The notes beneath the pieces were generated by a model that saw only the letters and a list, made by a program, of their open reading frames with translations, was not told the origin of the DNA and did no database searches. The translations under genes and the position numbers were made by a program. Source: Clostridium sp. SM-530-WT-3G (GTDB lineage Bacteria > Bacillota > Clostridia > Clostridiales > Clostridiaceae). From it: 40,366 nt of DNA. Shown piece after piece: positions 24,681 to 32,356 of the stretch (its first letter is position 1; each line of letters starts with the position of its first letter). The stretch lies in contig NZ_JABAGC010000030.1 in the NCBI RefSeq assembly GCF_012843905.1, positions 1 to 40,366 of the forward strand, read 5' to 3'.

Positions 24681-25289
24681 TTATCCTACTGCATCAGGAT
24701 TAATATAGTAATATTGACTTACAATATTTCCATTTTCATCATACTTATAAACAGTGTCATTGCACTGATGTGGAGTTTTAAATACAGTTCCATCATCTGT
24801 TACAAAGTATTCATCTCCATAGCCTATGCATACTAATGTTCCAGTTACATCTGGCACGTCCCATCCATATCTACATAGATATTTTAAATTTTGATTATAA
24901 TATTGGACTATCTCACAATTATAATAGTTCCCACATGTATAAATAAATTGCGAATCTGGCACAATGTTTATTATTCTTTCAATTTCATACGGAATTTCTG
25001 TTGTCCATATTCCATTATCATCTACATACCATCCATCTATGAATGTATTATGAGCCATATAGCCAGTTGAATTGTAAAAATAATACCACTTGCCATTTAT
25101 ATAATTCCAGCCATAAATTTTATTGTTTCCATTGTAACATACCCATTCATGTTCATAATCATGCCAAATAGGTTGCCAACAATACTCTGCGGTACATGTA
25201 CATGCCTCTGCATAAGTTTTAGGCGCTAAAAATGTGTTAAATAATAATATTGAAAATAGAATTAATATATAAATTAATATTTTTTTCAA
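24681..25289 (-). CDS. Small secreted protein with cell-wall-binding-type repeats, Cys-rich
   Basis: A 202-residue exported protein. A signal peptide covers about 1-28 (K-K-I-L-I-Y, hydrophobic core, A-E-A). Residues about 60-95 have aromatic repeats such as G-W-N-Y-I-N-G-K-W-Y-Y-F and D-G-W-Y-V-D-D-N-G-I-W, the pattern of choline- or glucan-binding (CW_binding_1) repeats. The rest (I-E-R-I-I-N-I-V-P-D-S, G-T-L-V-C-I-G-Y-G-D-E-Y-F) matches its neighbour at 25434 but no family I recognise. It has nine cysteines, whereas the neighbour has one. Start is TTG at 25289 after AAGGTGATAGA. Probably cell-surface attached; function unknown. It lies upstream of the second sensor kinase on the same strand but a strong terminator separates them. 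Confidence 0.75.
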   Translation of the reverse strand: MKKILIYILILFSILLFNTFLAPKTYAEACTCTAEYCWQPIWHDYEHEWVCYNGNNKIYGWNYINGKWYYFYNSTGYMAHNTFIDGWYVDDNGIWTTEIPYEIERIINIVPDSQFIYTCGNYYNCEIVQYYNQNLKYLCRYGWDVPDVTGTLVCIGYGDEYFVTDDGTVFKTPHQCNDTVYKYDENGNIVSQYYYINPDAVG

Positions 25290-25433
25290 TCTATCACCTT
25301 CACAACATGATTTGTACTAATACTATATATTCATAACCATTATTAAATATTCACCACTATACATAATGTTTTAAGGGATACTTTTCTTTTTTCGTCACTT
25401 ATGGAGTCAAAGATTTCATTAAACTCTTTAAGG

Positions 25434-26042
25434 TTAATAATATAAATTTCCCTTATCTATATATGGATATACTTTAACAATGTTACCATTATTATCATAC
25501 TGAATTATATTTTCACCACCTTGATGAGCAGTATTAAACACAGTTCCATCATCTGCTACAAAATGTTCTCCACCTTCACCAAAAATCACTAAAGTACCAT
25601 TTACATCAGGTGCATCCCAACCATTTAAATATAAATTTTTCAAATTCTGATTTCTAAATAAGCTTATAGTTCCTCCATCATTACCAAATGTATTAATCCA
25701 TTGTTTATATGGAACGACATCTTTGATTCTCTGAATTTCATAAGGAATGTCATTAGTCCAAGCTCCATCCCTATTTACATAATAACCATTAATAAAAGTA
25801 TTATGAGCCATAAAACCATTCGAAGGATATAAGTAATACCACTCCCCATTTACATAGTGCCATCCAAAAACCTTCTGTCCTCCAAAATAACATACCCACT
25901 CCCATTCTCCTTGATCTTCTACCTGTCCCCATGTATAATACAACTCATCAGTATATGCTTCTGCTTTTTGTCCTGGTAGTATAAATGCTTGTACAACAAA
26001 TACTGATATAACTAACAATATACTTACTAATATTTTTTTCAA
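25434..26042 (-). CDS. Small secreted protein with cell-wall-binding-type repeats (paralogue)
   Basis: A 202-residue exported protein, the same length as its tandem paralogue at 24681. It starts with L-K-K-I-L-V and a signal peptide to about residue 28 (K-A-E-A). Repeats of the aromatic cell-wall-binding type follow (F-G-W-H-Y-V-N-G-E-W-Y-Y-L, N-G-Y-Y-V-N-R-D-G-A-W). The C-terminal half shares W-D-x-P-D-V-x-G-T-L-V and D-D-G-T-V-F with the paralogue. It has only one cysteine. I use the TTG at 26042, six bases after GAGGTGG and matching the start of the paralogue; a GTG at 26051 is in frame. Function unknown. No terminator separates it from the next gene, so the two may be co-transcribed. Confidence 0.75.
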   Translation of the reverse strand: MKKILVSILLVISVFVVQAFILPGQKAEAYTDELYYTWGQVEDQGEWEWVCYFGGQKVFGWHYVNGEWYYLYPSNGFMAHNTFINGYYVNRDGAWTNDIPYEIQRIKDVVPYKQWINTFGNDGGTISLFRNQNLKNLYLNGWDAPDVNGTLVIFGEGGEHFVADDGTVFNTAHQGGENIIQYDNNGNIVKVYPYIDKGNLYY

Positions 26043-26217
26043 CCCGACCACCTCATCTTACATTAATTTATATATTAATATTCAGAAGTAAAGTCATATA
26101 TTCTACTATTTAACTTCAAACATAAAATATATTATGTAAATTTTTCAAATAAATTTTGACTAATTGTAGTTAGTACATATTATTAATATGGATATAATTT
26201 AAATAAAAACATAAAAA

Positions 26218-26265
26218 AATACCTAAAGATGTGAAAATATTAAGTCTTTCACATCTTTAAGTATT
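26218..26265 (-). terminator. Terminator of the choloylglycine-hydrolase-family gene
   Basis: Arms 26218-26236 and 26247-26265 pair over 19 positions with one mismatch. On the minus strand TTTTTTATG follows. It is 50 bases beyond the stop codon at 26316. Confidence 0.8.
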
Positions 26266-26315
26266 ACTCATTTACATTATAATATAATATTTTGTTTTAT
26301 TTACCCCTGTGTACA

Positions 26316-27302
26316 CTAGTTTTGATAAACTATATTTAATTTATCTGCATAATCAAATATTTTTACTTGATCAGCATCTAAATCTTCTTTATGCATATCA
26401 ACAGCACTTATTCCAATATTATTATATGTTGTATAATAATAAACTCCTGTTTGTTGACACATACAAGAAGTATAGATAGTTATGTCATCTAAACCTTCAT
26501 TTATAACTGCACCCTTAGGCATAGCTACATTATTTAAAATATGGAAATATTGACTTATTCCAGACATTAAATCGTCTGCTTTTGGATATTGTGATTTTAA
26601 ATAAGATATTCTTACAAATCTATCTACTCCATTAAATCCTCCTGGTAATGGTTTAGTACCAAGACCAACTCCTAATGGTTTTAATTCCTTAGTTCCCCAT
26701 TTTACATTTTCTGGTTGAACAGGTTTAGTACCCATATATAAATTTAAGTTAGTTAATTGCCAGTCAAATGTTGGTGAATTAGTTAAAACTCCAATTGGAT
26801 TATCAAAAACTTTTAATCCTTCTTTTGTTTTTTCTATAATTATAGACTTTCCGTTTGCATCTGCAACCATCCAATGAAGAGTTGGAAGTTCAGTATTTTC
26901 ATTAATTGGTATTGCAACTAATTCAAGATTTTTAATTTCTTCTACAACTTGATCTACAGTTTCAAAGTTTCCTAATGCCCATTGAATTAAATCATATGGT
27001 CCTATATTTTTCTTTCCTGGAACTACACTTGGTTCTAAATAAGAATATCCTGGGAAATTAAGTCCTGCACATGCAAGTCCTTTTTCATTAAATCCATCTG
27101 CCATAGCTGGATAATCATCAATCATTGTTGCCATGCCTAATATTGCATATTTATTTTTTCTCATTTCACCAGTAACTCTATCTCTATATTCATAGTTTCT
27201 AGGTACTAAAGTTACTGCCTGATTAAATGAATGGTTAAGATCCATGTTTCTCCCAAATAAATTATACCCATCTTTAGTTTCTAACATTAAAGCTGTACAC
27301 AT
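26316..27302 (-). CDS. Choloylglycine hydrolase family (bile salt hydrolase / penicillin V acylase)
   Basis: A 328-residue N-terminal nucleophile hydrolase that cleaves a linear amide bond, in known members of conjugated bile salts or penicillin V. The start at 27302 is fixed by biology: Met-Cys-Thr exposes Cys2 as the nucleophile after Met removal, and GGAGG lies upstream; a start at 27323 would bury it. Arg18 and Asp21 (F-G-R-N-M-D), the later Asn in V-L-T-N-S-P-T-F-D and Arg in F-V-R-I-S-Y match the active-site set of C. perfringens bile salt hydrolase. Length equals that family. Whether it prefers bile salts or penicillin V cannot be told from the motifs. No signal peptide, so intracellular. 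Monocistronic by appearance. Confidence 0.92.
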   Translation of the reverse strand: MCTALMLETKDGYNLFGRNMDLNHSFNQAVTLVPRNYEYRDRVTGEMRKNKYAILGMATMIDDYPAMADGFNEKGLACAGLNFPGYSYLEPSVVPGKKNIGPYDLIQWALGNFETVDQVVEEIKNLELVAIPINENTELPTLHWMVADANGKSIIIEKTKEGLKVFDNPIGVLTNSPTFDWQLTNLNLYMGTKPVQPENVKWGTKELKPLGVGLGTKPLPGGFNGVDRFVRISYLKSQYPKADDLMSGISQYFHILNNVAMPKGAVINEGLDDITIYTSCMCQQTGVYYYTTYNNIGISAVDMHKEDLDADQVKIFDYADKLNIVYQN

Positions 27303-27697
27303 TTTTGTTACCTCCAAGCACATTTCATCTTAAGTTAGGTCCCCTAAAACGCTCTAACCTCTAAAGTAGTTATATTATATTTGTCTCAATTATACACCTA
27401 CTTTTTATATTAAACCATAGTTTGCAATATGAAATGTAAATTTAATATATTAATCCATAATTTATTATAAATAAAACCAATATCTAAGTATAATCTATGC
27501 TAAATAATCACTAATCATTCTACATTTGCTCCAATAACCATAAGTAAAATCTTTTAATTTAATCTACTCGCCTCTCCATTTCTTTCACACATTTTTTGCA
27601 GATATATGCATCCTTGTATTCAATAAAATCCCACAAGAATAAAAATACCTAAAGTTTGAATTTGTTATTCAAACTTTAGGTACTACATTTTATCTTA
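27303..27697. other. Intergenic region between the MATE operon and the bile-salt-hydrolase-type gene
   Basis: Contains the terminator of the MATE operon (27646-27682) and, on the minus strand, a short coding-like stretch ending at a stop codon at 27559 (residues such as E-Y-K-D-A-Y-I-C-K-K-C-V-K) without a start codon, possibly a gene remnant. TATAAT at about 27369-27382 may be the -10 box of the hydrolase gene; I find no good -35. Confidence 0.4.
27646..27682 (-). terminator. Terminator of the arsR-arsC-MATE operon
   Basis: Perfect 16-bp arms TACCTAAAGTTTGAAT (27646-27661) and its complement (27667-27682) with a five-base loop; on the minus strand TTTTTATTC follows. It lies 16 bases beyond the MATE stop codon. 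Confidence 0.9.
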
Positions 27698-29023
27698 TTA
27701 AGCCATATCAGCTACAAATTCCTTTTTTATTTTAATCAAATAAATCATATAGTTTAAGAGTCCCTTGATAATACTTGATACACATATACTTATCCATACT
27801 CCATTTATACCAAACGGCTTTATAAGTATAAGCGCAAGTGGAATTCTCATAGCTGTGAATACAATACTTATAGTTGCTGGTATTCTTGGCTTTCCTATCC
27901 CAGTAAACATACCATTAGATATCATTTCTATAGCACTAAATACTTGTGAAAATGCCACTGCCTTAAGATATGCTGCTGCTATTTCAGCTGCTTTTCCACC
28001 ACTTATAAATAAACCTATCATCTGTTTATTAAATAATAAAAATACTACTGCCATAATAAGTGCATAGGACATTCCAACTACAAGTGAACTATTATATCCT
28101 TCTTTTATCCTCTTAAACTTCTTTGCTCCAAAATTCTGGCCAGTAAATCCTGCAACTGCACCATTAAGTCCTCCTATAATCATATAGGCAATAGATTCAA
28201 TCTGAGCCCCTACTTTCTGAGCAGCAATTGCATCTGTTCCAAAGATAGCTATTACTTTTGCCAAAAGAATATTTATTATAGTAAAAAGAACTCTTTGGGA
28301 TGCCATAGGCAATCCAAGCCTTACTATTTCCTTTATTTTTGATTTATCAATATCAGAATCAAAGTGATAATTAAGCACACCATTTGTACTTATCTTAAAG
28401 CATATGAATATTACTATATTAGCAACAAGAGTACTTACTCCAGCCCCTATAACACCAAATTTAAAACCATATATGAACAAAGGATCAAGTATAATATTTA
28501 AAAATACTCCAAGTGCATTTATTTTAAAAGCAATTTTATTATTCCCAAAGCTTCCTAATATTCTTGTATACATCATATTAAAAAATGCAAAAAATAAAAT
28601 AGGTGCATTTAATACAAGATAATAATATGCATTTTTTTCTACATATGTATTTTGAAGATTTAAAAATGTTATAAAATCTTTACCAAATAAAATTAATACT
28701 AATCCAAATATAACTGCTATAATTAAATTTATGATAATACCAGCATTTACATATTCCCTAACCTCATGATCATTTTTTTCTCCAATTGCATGAGCAACTT
28801 TAATTCCTGTTCCTATTACAGCAAGAGCATTTATTGCATTTCCTATGTTTACATAAAGGCTGGATGATCCAATACTTGCAACTGCATCACTTCCAAGTTT
28901 TCCAACCCACATCATATCAATAATATTATATGTAAATTGCATTAGTGAACTTCCCATTATAGGCAGTGCTAGTTCAGCTATGACAGTTAAAACCTTACCT
29001 TTGGTTAAATCTATTTGCTTCAT
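27698..29023 (-). CDS. MATE-family multidrug efflux transporter
   Basis: A 441-residue inner-membrane protein with about 12 hydrophobic segments in two homologous halves, the layout and length of the MATE (NorM/DinF-like) cation-coupled exporters. The N-terminus L-P-I-M-G-S-S-L-M-Q-F-T-Y-N-I-I-D-M and W-V-G-K-L-G-S-D-A-V-A-S-I-G are family signatures; A-G-F-T-G-Q-N-F-G-A begins the second half. The start has GTGGAGAAGAA upstream. It starts 18 bases after arsC and the group ends at a strong terminator, so arsR-arsC-MATE is one operon. The position invites a role in arsenic or oxyanion resistance, but MATE proteins are not known arsenite pumps, so the true substrate is open. Confidence 0.88.
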   Translation of the reverse strand: MKQIDLTKGKVLTVIAELALPIMGSSLMQFTYNIIDMMWVGKLGSDAVASIGSSSLYVNIGNAINALAVIGTGIKVAHAIGEKNDHEVREYVNAGIIINLIIAVIFGLVLILFGKDFITFLNLQNTYVEKNAYYYLVLNAPILFFAFFNMMYTRILGSFGNNKIAFKINALGVFLNIILDPLFIYGFKFGVIGAGVSTLVANIVIFICFKISTNGVLNYHFDSDIDKSKIKEIVRLGLPMASQRVLFTIINILLAKVIAIFGTDAIAAQKVGAQIESIAYMIIGGLNGAVAGFTGQNFGAKKFKRIKEGYNSSLVVGMSYALIMAVVFLLFNKQMIGLFISGGKAAEIAAAYLKAVAFSQVFSAIEMISNGMFTGIGKPRIPATISIVFTAMRIPLALILIKPFGINGVWISICVSSIIKGLLNYMIYLIKIKKEFVADMA

Positions 29024-29041
29024 TTCTTCTCCACTTCTATA

Positions 29042-29446
29042 TTAAAGTTCATCATTTTTAATTCTTTGTGCTAATTCCTTAACTTTTTTCTCAATAATTT
29101 TTGCTGTTTTTATAAATTCTTCATCACTTTTTCCCGTTGGATCTTCAAGTCCCCAATCTTCTATATGATCTGCTTTTAAATATGGACATACTACATTACA
29201 TCCCATTTTTATAGCTATATCAACTTCTGGTATATCACTTAACAATTTAGATTTCTGAGTTTCATTCATATCTACATCGTATAAATCCTTTATGATTCTC
29301 ACAGCATCCTTATTAATCATAGGCTTTGTTTCAGTTCCAGCAGAATAACTTTCAAAAACATCCTTTCCAAAAATTTTTCCCAATGCCTCTGCCATCTGTG
29401 ATCTGCATGAATTATGTACACATATAAATGCTACTTTTTTCTTCAT
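29042..29446 (-). CDS. arsC: Arsenate reductase, low-molecular-weight phosphatase type
   Basis: A 134-residue enzyme that reduces arsenate to arsenite with cysteine thiols. The P-loop C-V-H-N-S-C-R-S-Q-M-A-E-A has the C-x5-R signature (Cys9, Arg15, second Cys14). A later pair Cys83 and Cys87 in M-G-C-N-V-V-C-P-Y would carry the disulfide to thioredoxin or a similar reductant, and D-W-x-L-E-D-P-T-G-K supplies the general-acid Asp region of the fold. Its start overlaps the end of arsR by 35 bases, evidence of translational coupling. The product arsenite normally needs an ArsB or Acr3 pump, and none is in the window. Confidence 0.9.
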   Translation of the reverse strand: MKKKVAFICVHNSCRSQMAEALGKIFGKDVFESYSAGTETKPMINKDAVRIIKDLYDVDMNETQKSKLLSDIPEVDIAIKMGCNVVCPYLKADHIEDWGLEDPTGKSDEEFIKTAKIIEKKVKELAQRIKNDEL

Positions 29447-29747
29447 CTTTATTTACCTCCATATTGTCATTTACTTTAGTCAGCTTTTCTAGAAGCTTCA
29501 CGGCATATATACTTCCTTCTTCATTTATAGAATAATAAGTCCACTTTCCTTCTTTTCTTCCAGAAACAATTCCTGACTCACATAATATCTTCATATGATG
29601 TGATAATGTAGACTGACTTATATCCATTTTCTCTAAAAGAATACATGCACACTTTTCACCACCTCTAAGCATCTCAAGTATCTTAAGGCGTTTTTCATCA
29701 TCAAAAGCCTTAAATACTTTTGCATCCTTCCCATATTGATTGTTCAT
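29412..29747 (-). CDS. arsR: ArsR-family metalloregulator
   Basis: A 111-residue winged-helix repressor of the ArsR/SmtB family. Helix alpha-3 contains E-K-C-A-C-I-L-L-E, a C-x-C pair at the place where ArsR binds arsenite or antimonite, and the recognition helix reads S-Q-S-T-L-S-H-H-M-K-I-L, typical of the family. The wing has R-K-E-G-K-W-T-Y-Y. It heads the arsR-arsC-MATE operon and an inverted repeat 70-95 bases upstream is a likely operator. The ribosome site (AAGGTGG) is about 13 bases from the ATG, somewhat far, but no better start is available. Confidence 0.9.
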   Translation of the reverse strand: MNNQYGKDAKVFKAFDDEKRLKILEMLRGGEKCACILLEKMDISQSTLSHHMKILCESGIVSGRKEGKWTYYSINEEGSIYAVKLLEKLTKVNDNMEVNKDEEKSSIYMCT

Positions 29748-29817
29748 CTAACTTATTAACACCACCTTATTTATATAATAAATAAAAAAAATTATCCGTA
29801 GTCTACGTTCTATTATT

Positions 29818-29841
29818 TCATATCTATTTTTTTCGATATGA
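29818..29841. promoter_or_regulatory. Inverted repeat upstream of arsR, candidate ArsR operator
   Basis: TCATATC (29818-29824) and GATATGA (29835-29841) are perfect seven-base arms around ten AT-rich bases. A second small palindrome, CGTAG-T-CTACG, is at 29797-29807. Both lie between arsR and the upstream terminator, where the promoter must be. Confidence 0.5.
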
Positions 29842-29919
29842 TTATTATATATTTTATATGGAAATTATTCAATATGTATTCATATTTGTATTTAACTTAA
29901 AATTATTCTATTAATAAAA

Positions 29920-29958
29920 AAGAACTGACACACACATAAATTATGCATATCAGTCCTT
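29920..29958 (-). terminator. Terminator after the first small paired protein gene
   Basis: Arms about 29920-29939 and 29941-29958 form a long imperfect stem with wobble pairs; on the minus strand TTTTTTATTAAT follows, 11 bases beyond the stop codon. Confidence 0.65.
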
Positions 29959-29968
29959 GCAATATATA

Positions 29969-30145
29969 CTAACCTAGCTTGCTTAATTTATCCTTAAGAC
30001 TAGCTATCTCAGCATTTACCTTTGTAATACGTTTATCCCATTCAGATATTTTTGATTTATCCTGAGTCTTATTTTTATTCATCTCATAAATTCTTAAAAG
30101 CTCTTCCTGATTGTGTATTTCAACACCTAATTCATCTTTATTCAT
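29969..30145 (-). CDS. Small conserved protein, member 1 of a tandem pair
   Basis: A 58-residue, strongly charged protein I do not recognise. Residues 1-21 are almost identical to its neighbour at 30334 (M-N-K-D-E-L-G-V-E-I-H-N-Q-E-E-L-L-R-I-Y), while the rest diverges. The C-terminal half (residues about 25-57) has a regular pattern of hydrophobic residues suggesting a coiled coil. No signal peptide or membrane segment; cytoplasmic. I use the ATG at 30145, which follows GGGATGGTAATT and matches the start of the paralogue; an ATG at 30163 is in frame. A terminator follows directly. Confidence 0.65.
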   Translation of the reverse strand: MNKDELGVEIHNQEELLRIYEMNKNKTQDKSKISEWDKRITKVNAEIASLKDKLSKLG

Positions 30146-30264
30146 AATTACCATCCCTTTCAAAACTTATCTCATGACATAATAAAATATATTAAATGTT
30201 ATACTTTTTTATGACATATATTATTAAGAATGATAAAGCAGTATTTTTTCAAAATAAGCTGAAA

Positions 30265-30308
30265 AAGAACAATCTACTGTTAATTTAACTTAACAGTAGC
30301 TTGTTCTT
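30265..30308 (-). terminator. Terminator after the second small paired protein gene
   Basis: Arms 30265-30283 and 30290-30308 pair at 18 of 19 positions with a six-base loop; on the minus strand TTTTTC follows, 26 bases beyond the stop at 30334. It separates the two paired genes, so each is its own transcription unit. Confidence 0.8.
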
Positions 30309-30333
30309 ATAAGAGTAATATAATATCTAATTA

Positions 30334-30507
30334 TTATTTGTTTAATTCTTTATCCATTAAATCGCTTATTTCATTTTTAGTTTCTTCAACACGTTCTTCA
30401 TATTTAGCTTTTTCGCTATTATTTTTAGCGTTCTTTTCGTCATTTTCGTAAACTCTTAAAAGTTCTTCTTGGTTATGTATTTCAACATTTAATTCATTTT
30501 TGTTCAT
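30334..30507 (-). CDS. Small conserved protein, member 2 of a tandem pair
   Basis: A 57-residue protein found by reading the minus strand directly. It begins M-N-K-N-E-L-N-V-E-I-H-N-Q-E-E-L-L-R-V-Y-E, nearly the same as the protein at 29969-30145, then a lysine/glutamate-rich region likely to form a coiled coil, ending M-D-K-E-L-N-K. GGAAG precedes the start. It has its own terminator and a hairpin or operator 37 bases upstream. The conserved front and variable back suggest that the first 21 residues are the functional or partner-binding part. No family is known to me. Confidence 0.65.
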   Translation of the reverse strand: MNKNELNVEIHNQEELLRVYENDEKNAKNNSEKAKYEERVEETKNEISDLMDKELNK

Positions 30508-30543
30508 TCTAATTACTTCCTTTACTATGTATTATCTTTTGTA

Positions 30544-30565
30544 ACTAAACATCTTAATGTTTAGT
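30544..30565. promoter_or_regulatory. Perfect palindromic hairpin upstream of the second small protein gene
   Basis: ACTAAACAT (30544-30552) and ATGTTTAGT (30557-30565) flank a four-base loop, 37 bases before the start codon. Lack of a T run argues against a terminator; an operator or a leader hairpin is more likely. Confidence 0.45.
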
Positions 30566-31125
30566 AAAAGTAACGTAACATACTATTAAAACAACATCTT
30601 AAGATTCTTAACATACATCTTTAGGTTTTAGTTTATAATAACTTAACTAATATATTGCTCTTAAATACTCTTGCTCCTTGAACACTATTACACTGACATT
30701 TATATAACTTCATTATATATACTAAATTTATTCTTAAACTAAAACTTTACTTCTATAAGCATGTTTTAAAAGAAATATACATCTAATAACAACCATAAAA
30801 ATGTATCTTGAGAAGCCTAAAGGTTATAACAATATGTACCTTTCTTCCCCATCATTGTATTACTATCCAACTATTTTGTTAAGGTTTGTATCATTTAACT
30901 TTTTGGAGTAATTCAACAAATTTCTCTATAATTTCGGTTTTTTATATTCTTTTTCCACGGACAAGGCTCTAAATAGGTAAATATGAGCTAAAATCAACCA
31001 AGCAATTGTATATTTACATAATAAGTAATTTTTATATACTATAAAAATACATTAATTCTATATTATGTTTAATTTGTCAACTTAATCACTACTAACAGTA
31101 CATTATATAAATCTATAATATAAAA

Positions 31126-31165
31126 TATCACTATAATATTTTATAATCTAAAATTTATAGTGATA
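31126..31165. terminator. Possible terminator after the LD-carboxypeptidase gene
   Basis: Perfect 11-bp arms TATCACTATAA (31126-31136) and its complement (31155-31165). It is about 120 bases beyond the stop at 31284; on the minus strand TTTTATATT follows, on plus ATTTTTC. Confidence 0.5.
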
Positions 31166-31283
31166 ATTTTTCTATTTTTATCAATTATAATATAAAAAAA
31201 TATATTTCTTTGTTATTCTTGTATTTCCATTTTTATCGATTTACTTTAAGCAATTACAGTTTATTTTTTAATATCCACATGTT

Positions 31284-32195
31284 TTATGCAACAATAAAAT
31301 TCCCTTTTTCAATCCTAGCCTTAGCTCCCATTGGAAGTGTCATAGTTGGTACACTATGGCCACATGATACATTATATAAAACTGGTTTATTTTCACTGCA
31401 TATTAAATCATTAAATATTTCTTCTAATGTAAGACTCTTTTCTGGCTCACATGGATCACATTTAGTAAATTGACCTAAAACTATACCAACAGCATCTTTA
31501 ATCTTACCACTCTGCTTTAATTGAAGCAGCATTCTATCAATTCTGTAAGGTTCTTCTCCAACCTCTTCTATAAATAATATCTTACCCTTTGTATTTATTT
31601 CATATTTAGTACCTATTGAGGATACTAAAAGCGATAAATTTCCTCCAGTAAGTATCCCCTCTGCATTTCCCTTTACTAATGTCTTTAAATTTTCACCATT
31701 TGGATTTTTTATAATACCTAATGGCTCACTTGAAAATATATTTTTCTTAAAGGAATTTATAGTATATTCATCTACACCTTTATATAATTCAGTTGAAGCC
31801 ATTGGTCCATGGAAAGTAATAAATCCACATTTCTGATTAAATGCAATATGAAGTGCAGTAACATCACTATATCCTACAAATACTTTAGGATTAGCTTTTA
31901 TTAAATCATAATCAAGCATAGGAAGAATTCTTGAAGCTCCATAACCTCCACGCATTGCAAATATTCCTTTTATATTTTTATCTTTAAACATACGATTAAC
32001 TTCATCAGCCTTTGATTTATCACTTTTTCCAGATAAAAATCCTCTGCTGCACGTACAGCTCTCACATAAAACTGCATCAAGACCTAATTCTTTAATTGAC
32101 TTTACTGATGCTTCAATCCTATCCTGCTTAACAGGTCCACATGGCGCTATAAGTGCAATCTTATCTCCACATTTCAATGGTTTTGGTCTTTTCAT
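31284..32195 (-). CDS. LD-carboxypeptidase (peptidase family S66, LdcA/MccF type)
   Basis: A 303-residue serine peptidase of family S66, which removes the terminal D-amino acid from murein tetrapeptides (LdcA) or, in the MccF branch, inactivates microcin C-like compounds. The nucleophile is in F-V-G-Y-S-D-V-T-A-L at about residue 113, preceded by M-R-G-G-Y-G-A-S-R, both hallmarks; the later F-I-E-E-V-G-E-E-P-Y (Glu) and S-C-G-H-S-V-P-T (His) complete the Ser-Glu-His triad. There is no signal peptide, so it acts in the cytoplasm, in line with cell-wall recycling. It starts with an ATG preceded by AAAGGAGCTTGATTTT and stands alone between terminators. Confidence 0.9.
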   Translation of the reverse strand: MKRPKPLKCGDKIALIAPCGPVKQDRIEASVKSIKELGLDAVLCESCTCSRGFLSGKSDKSKADEVNRMFKDKNIKGIFAMRGGYGASRILPMLDYDLIKANPKVFVGYSDVTALHIAFNQKCGFITFHGPMASTELYKGVDEYTINSFKKNIFSSEPLGIIKNPNGENLKTLVKGNAEGILTGGNLSLLVSSIGTKYEINTKGKILFIEEVGEEPYRIDRMLLQLKQSGKIKDAVGIVLGQFTKCDPCEPEKSLTLEEIFNDLICSENKPVLYNVSCGHSVPTMTLPMGAKARIEKGNFIVA

Positions 32196-32295
32196 AAAAT
32201 CAAGCTCCTTTGATTCATAATTATTTTCCCTTATAAAGTTTATTAATTATTTAGTCTTTTATTCTGTATCATAAAGAGAATACTATCAAGCAAAA

Positions 32296-32346
32296 AAAGT
32301 ATATCTATTAAGAAAATAAAATTTATTCCCTTAATAAATATACTTT
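32296..32346 (-). terminator. Terminator after the unrecognised helical protein gene
   Basis: Arms 32296-32312 and 32330-32346 pair at 16 of 17 positions; on the minus strand TTTTTTTGC follows. It lies just beyond the stop codon at 32357. Confidence 0.75.
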
Positions 32347-32356
32347 ATACTATACT

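Larger units (their letters stand above)
30508..31283. other. Long intergenic stretch without a gene
   Basis: 776 AT-rich bases. I see a perfect 9-bp hairpin at 30544-30565, several AACATCTT-like repeats nearby (30548, 30592 and 30612 regions), and a terminator-like hairpin (31126-31165) for the LD-carboxypeptidase gene. I find no convincing open frame, tRNA or known RNA in the middle part (30660-31120). Confidence 0.5.

Noticed and set aside
30508..31283. CRISPR array or RNA gene in the long gap
   Set aside because: No regularly spaced repeats occur; the repeated AACATCTT-like words are short and irregular, and no tRNA-like fold or known RNA motif is visible.
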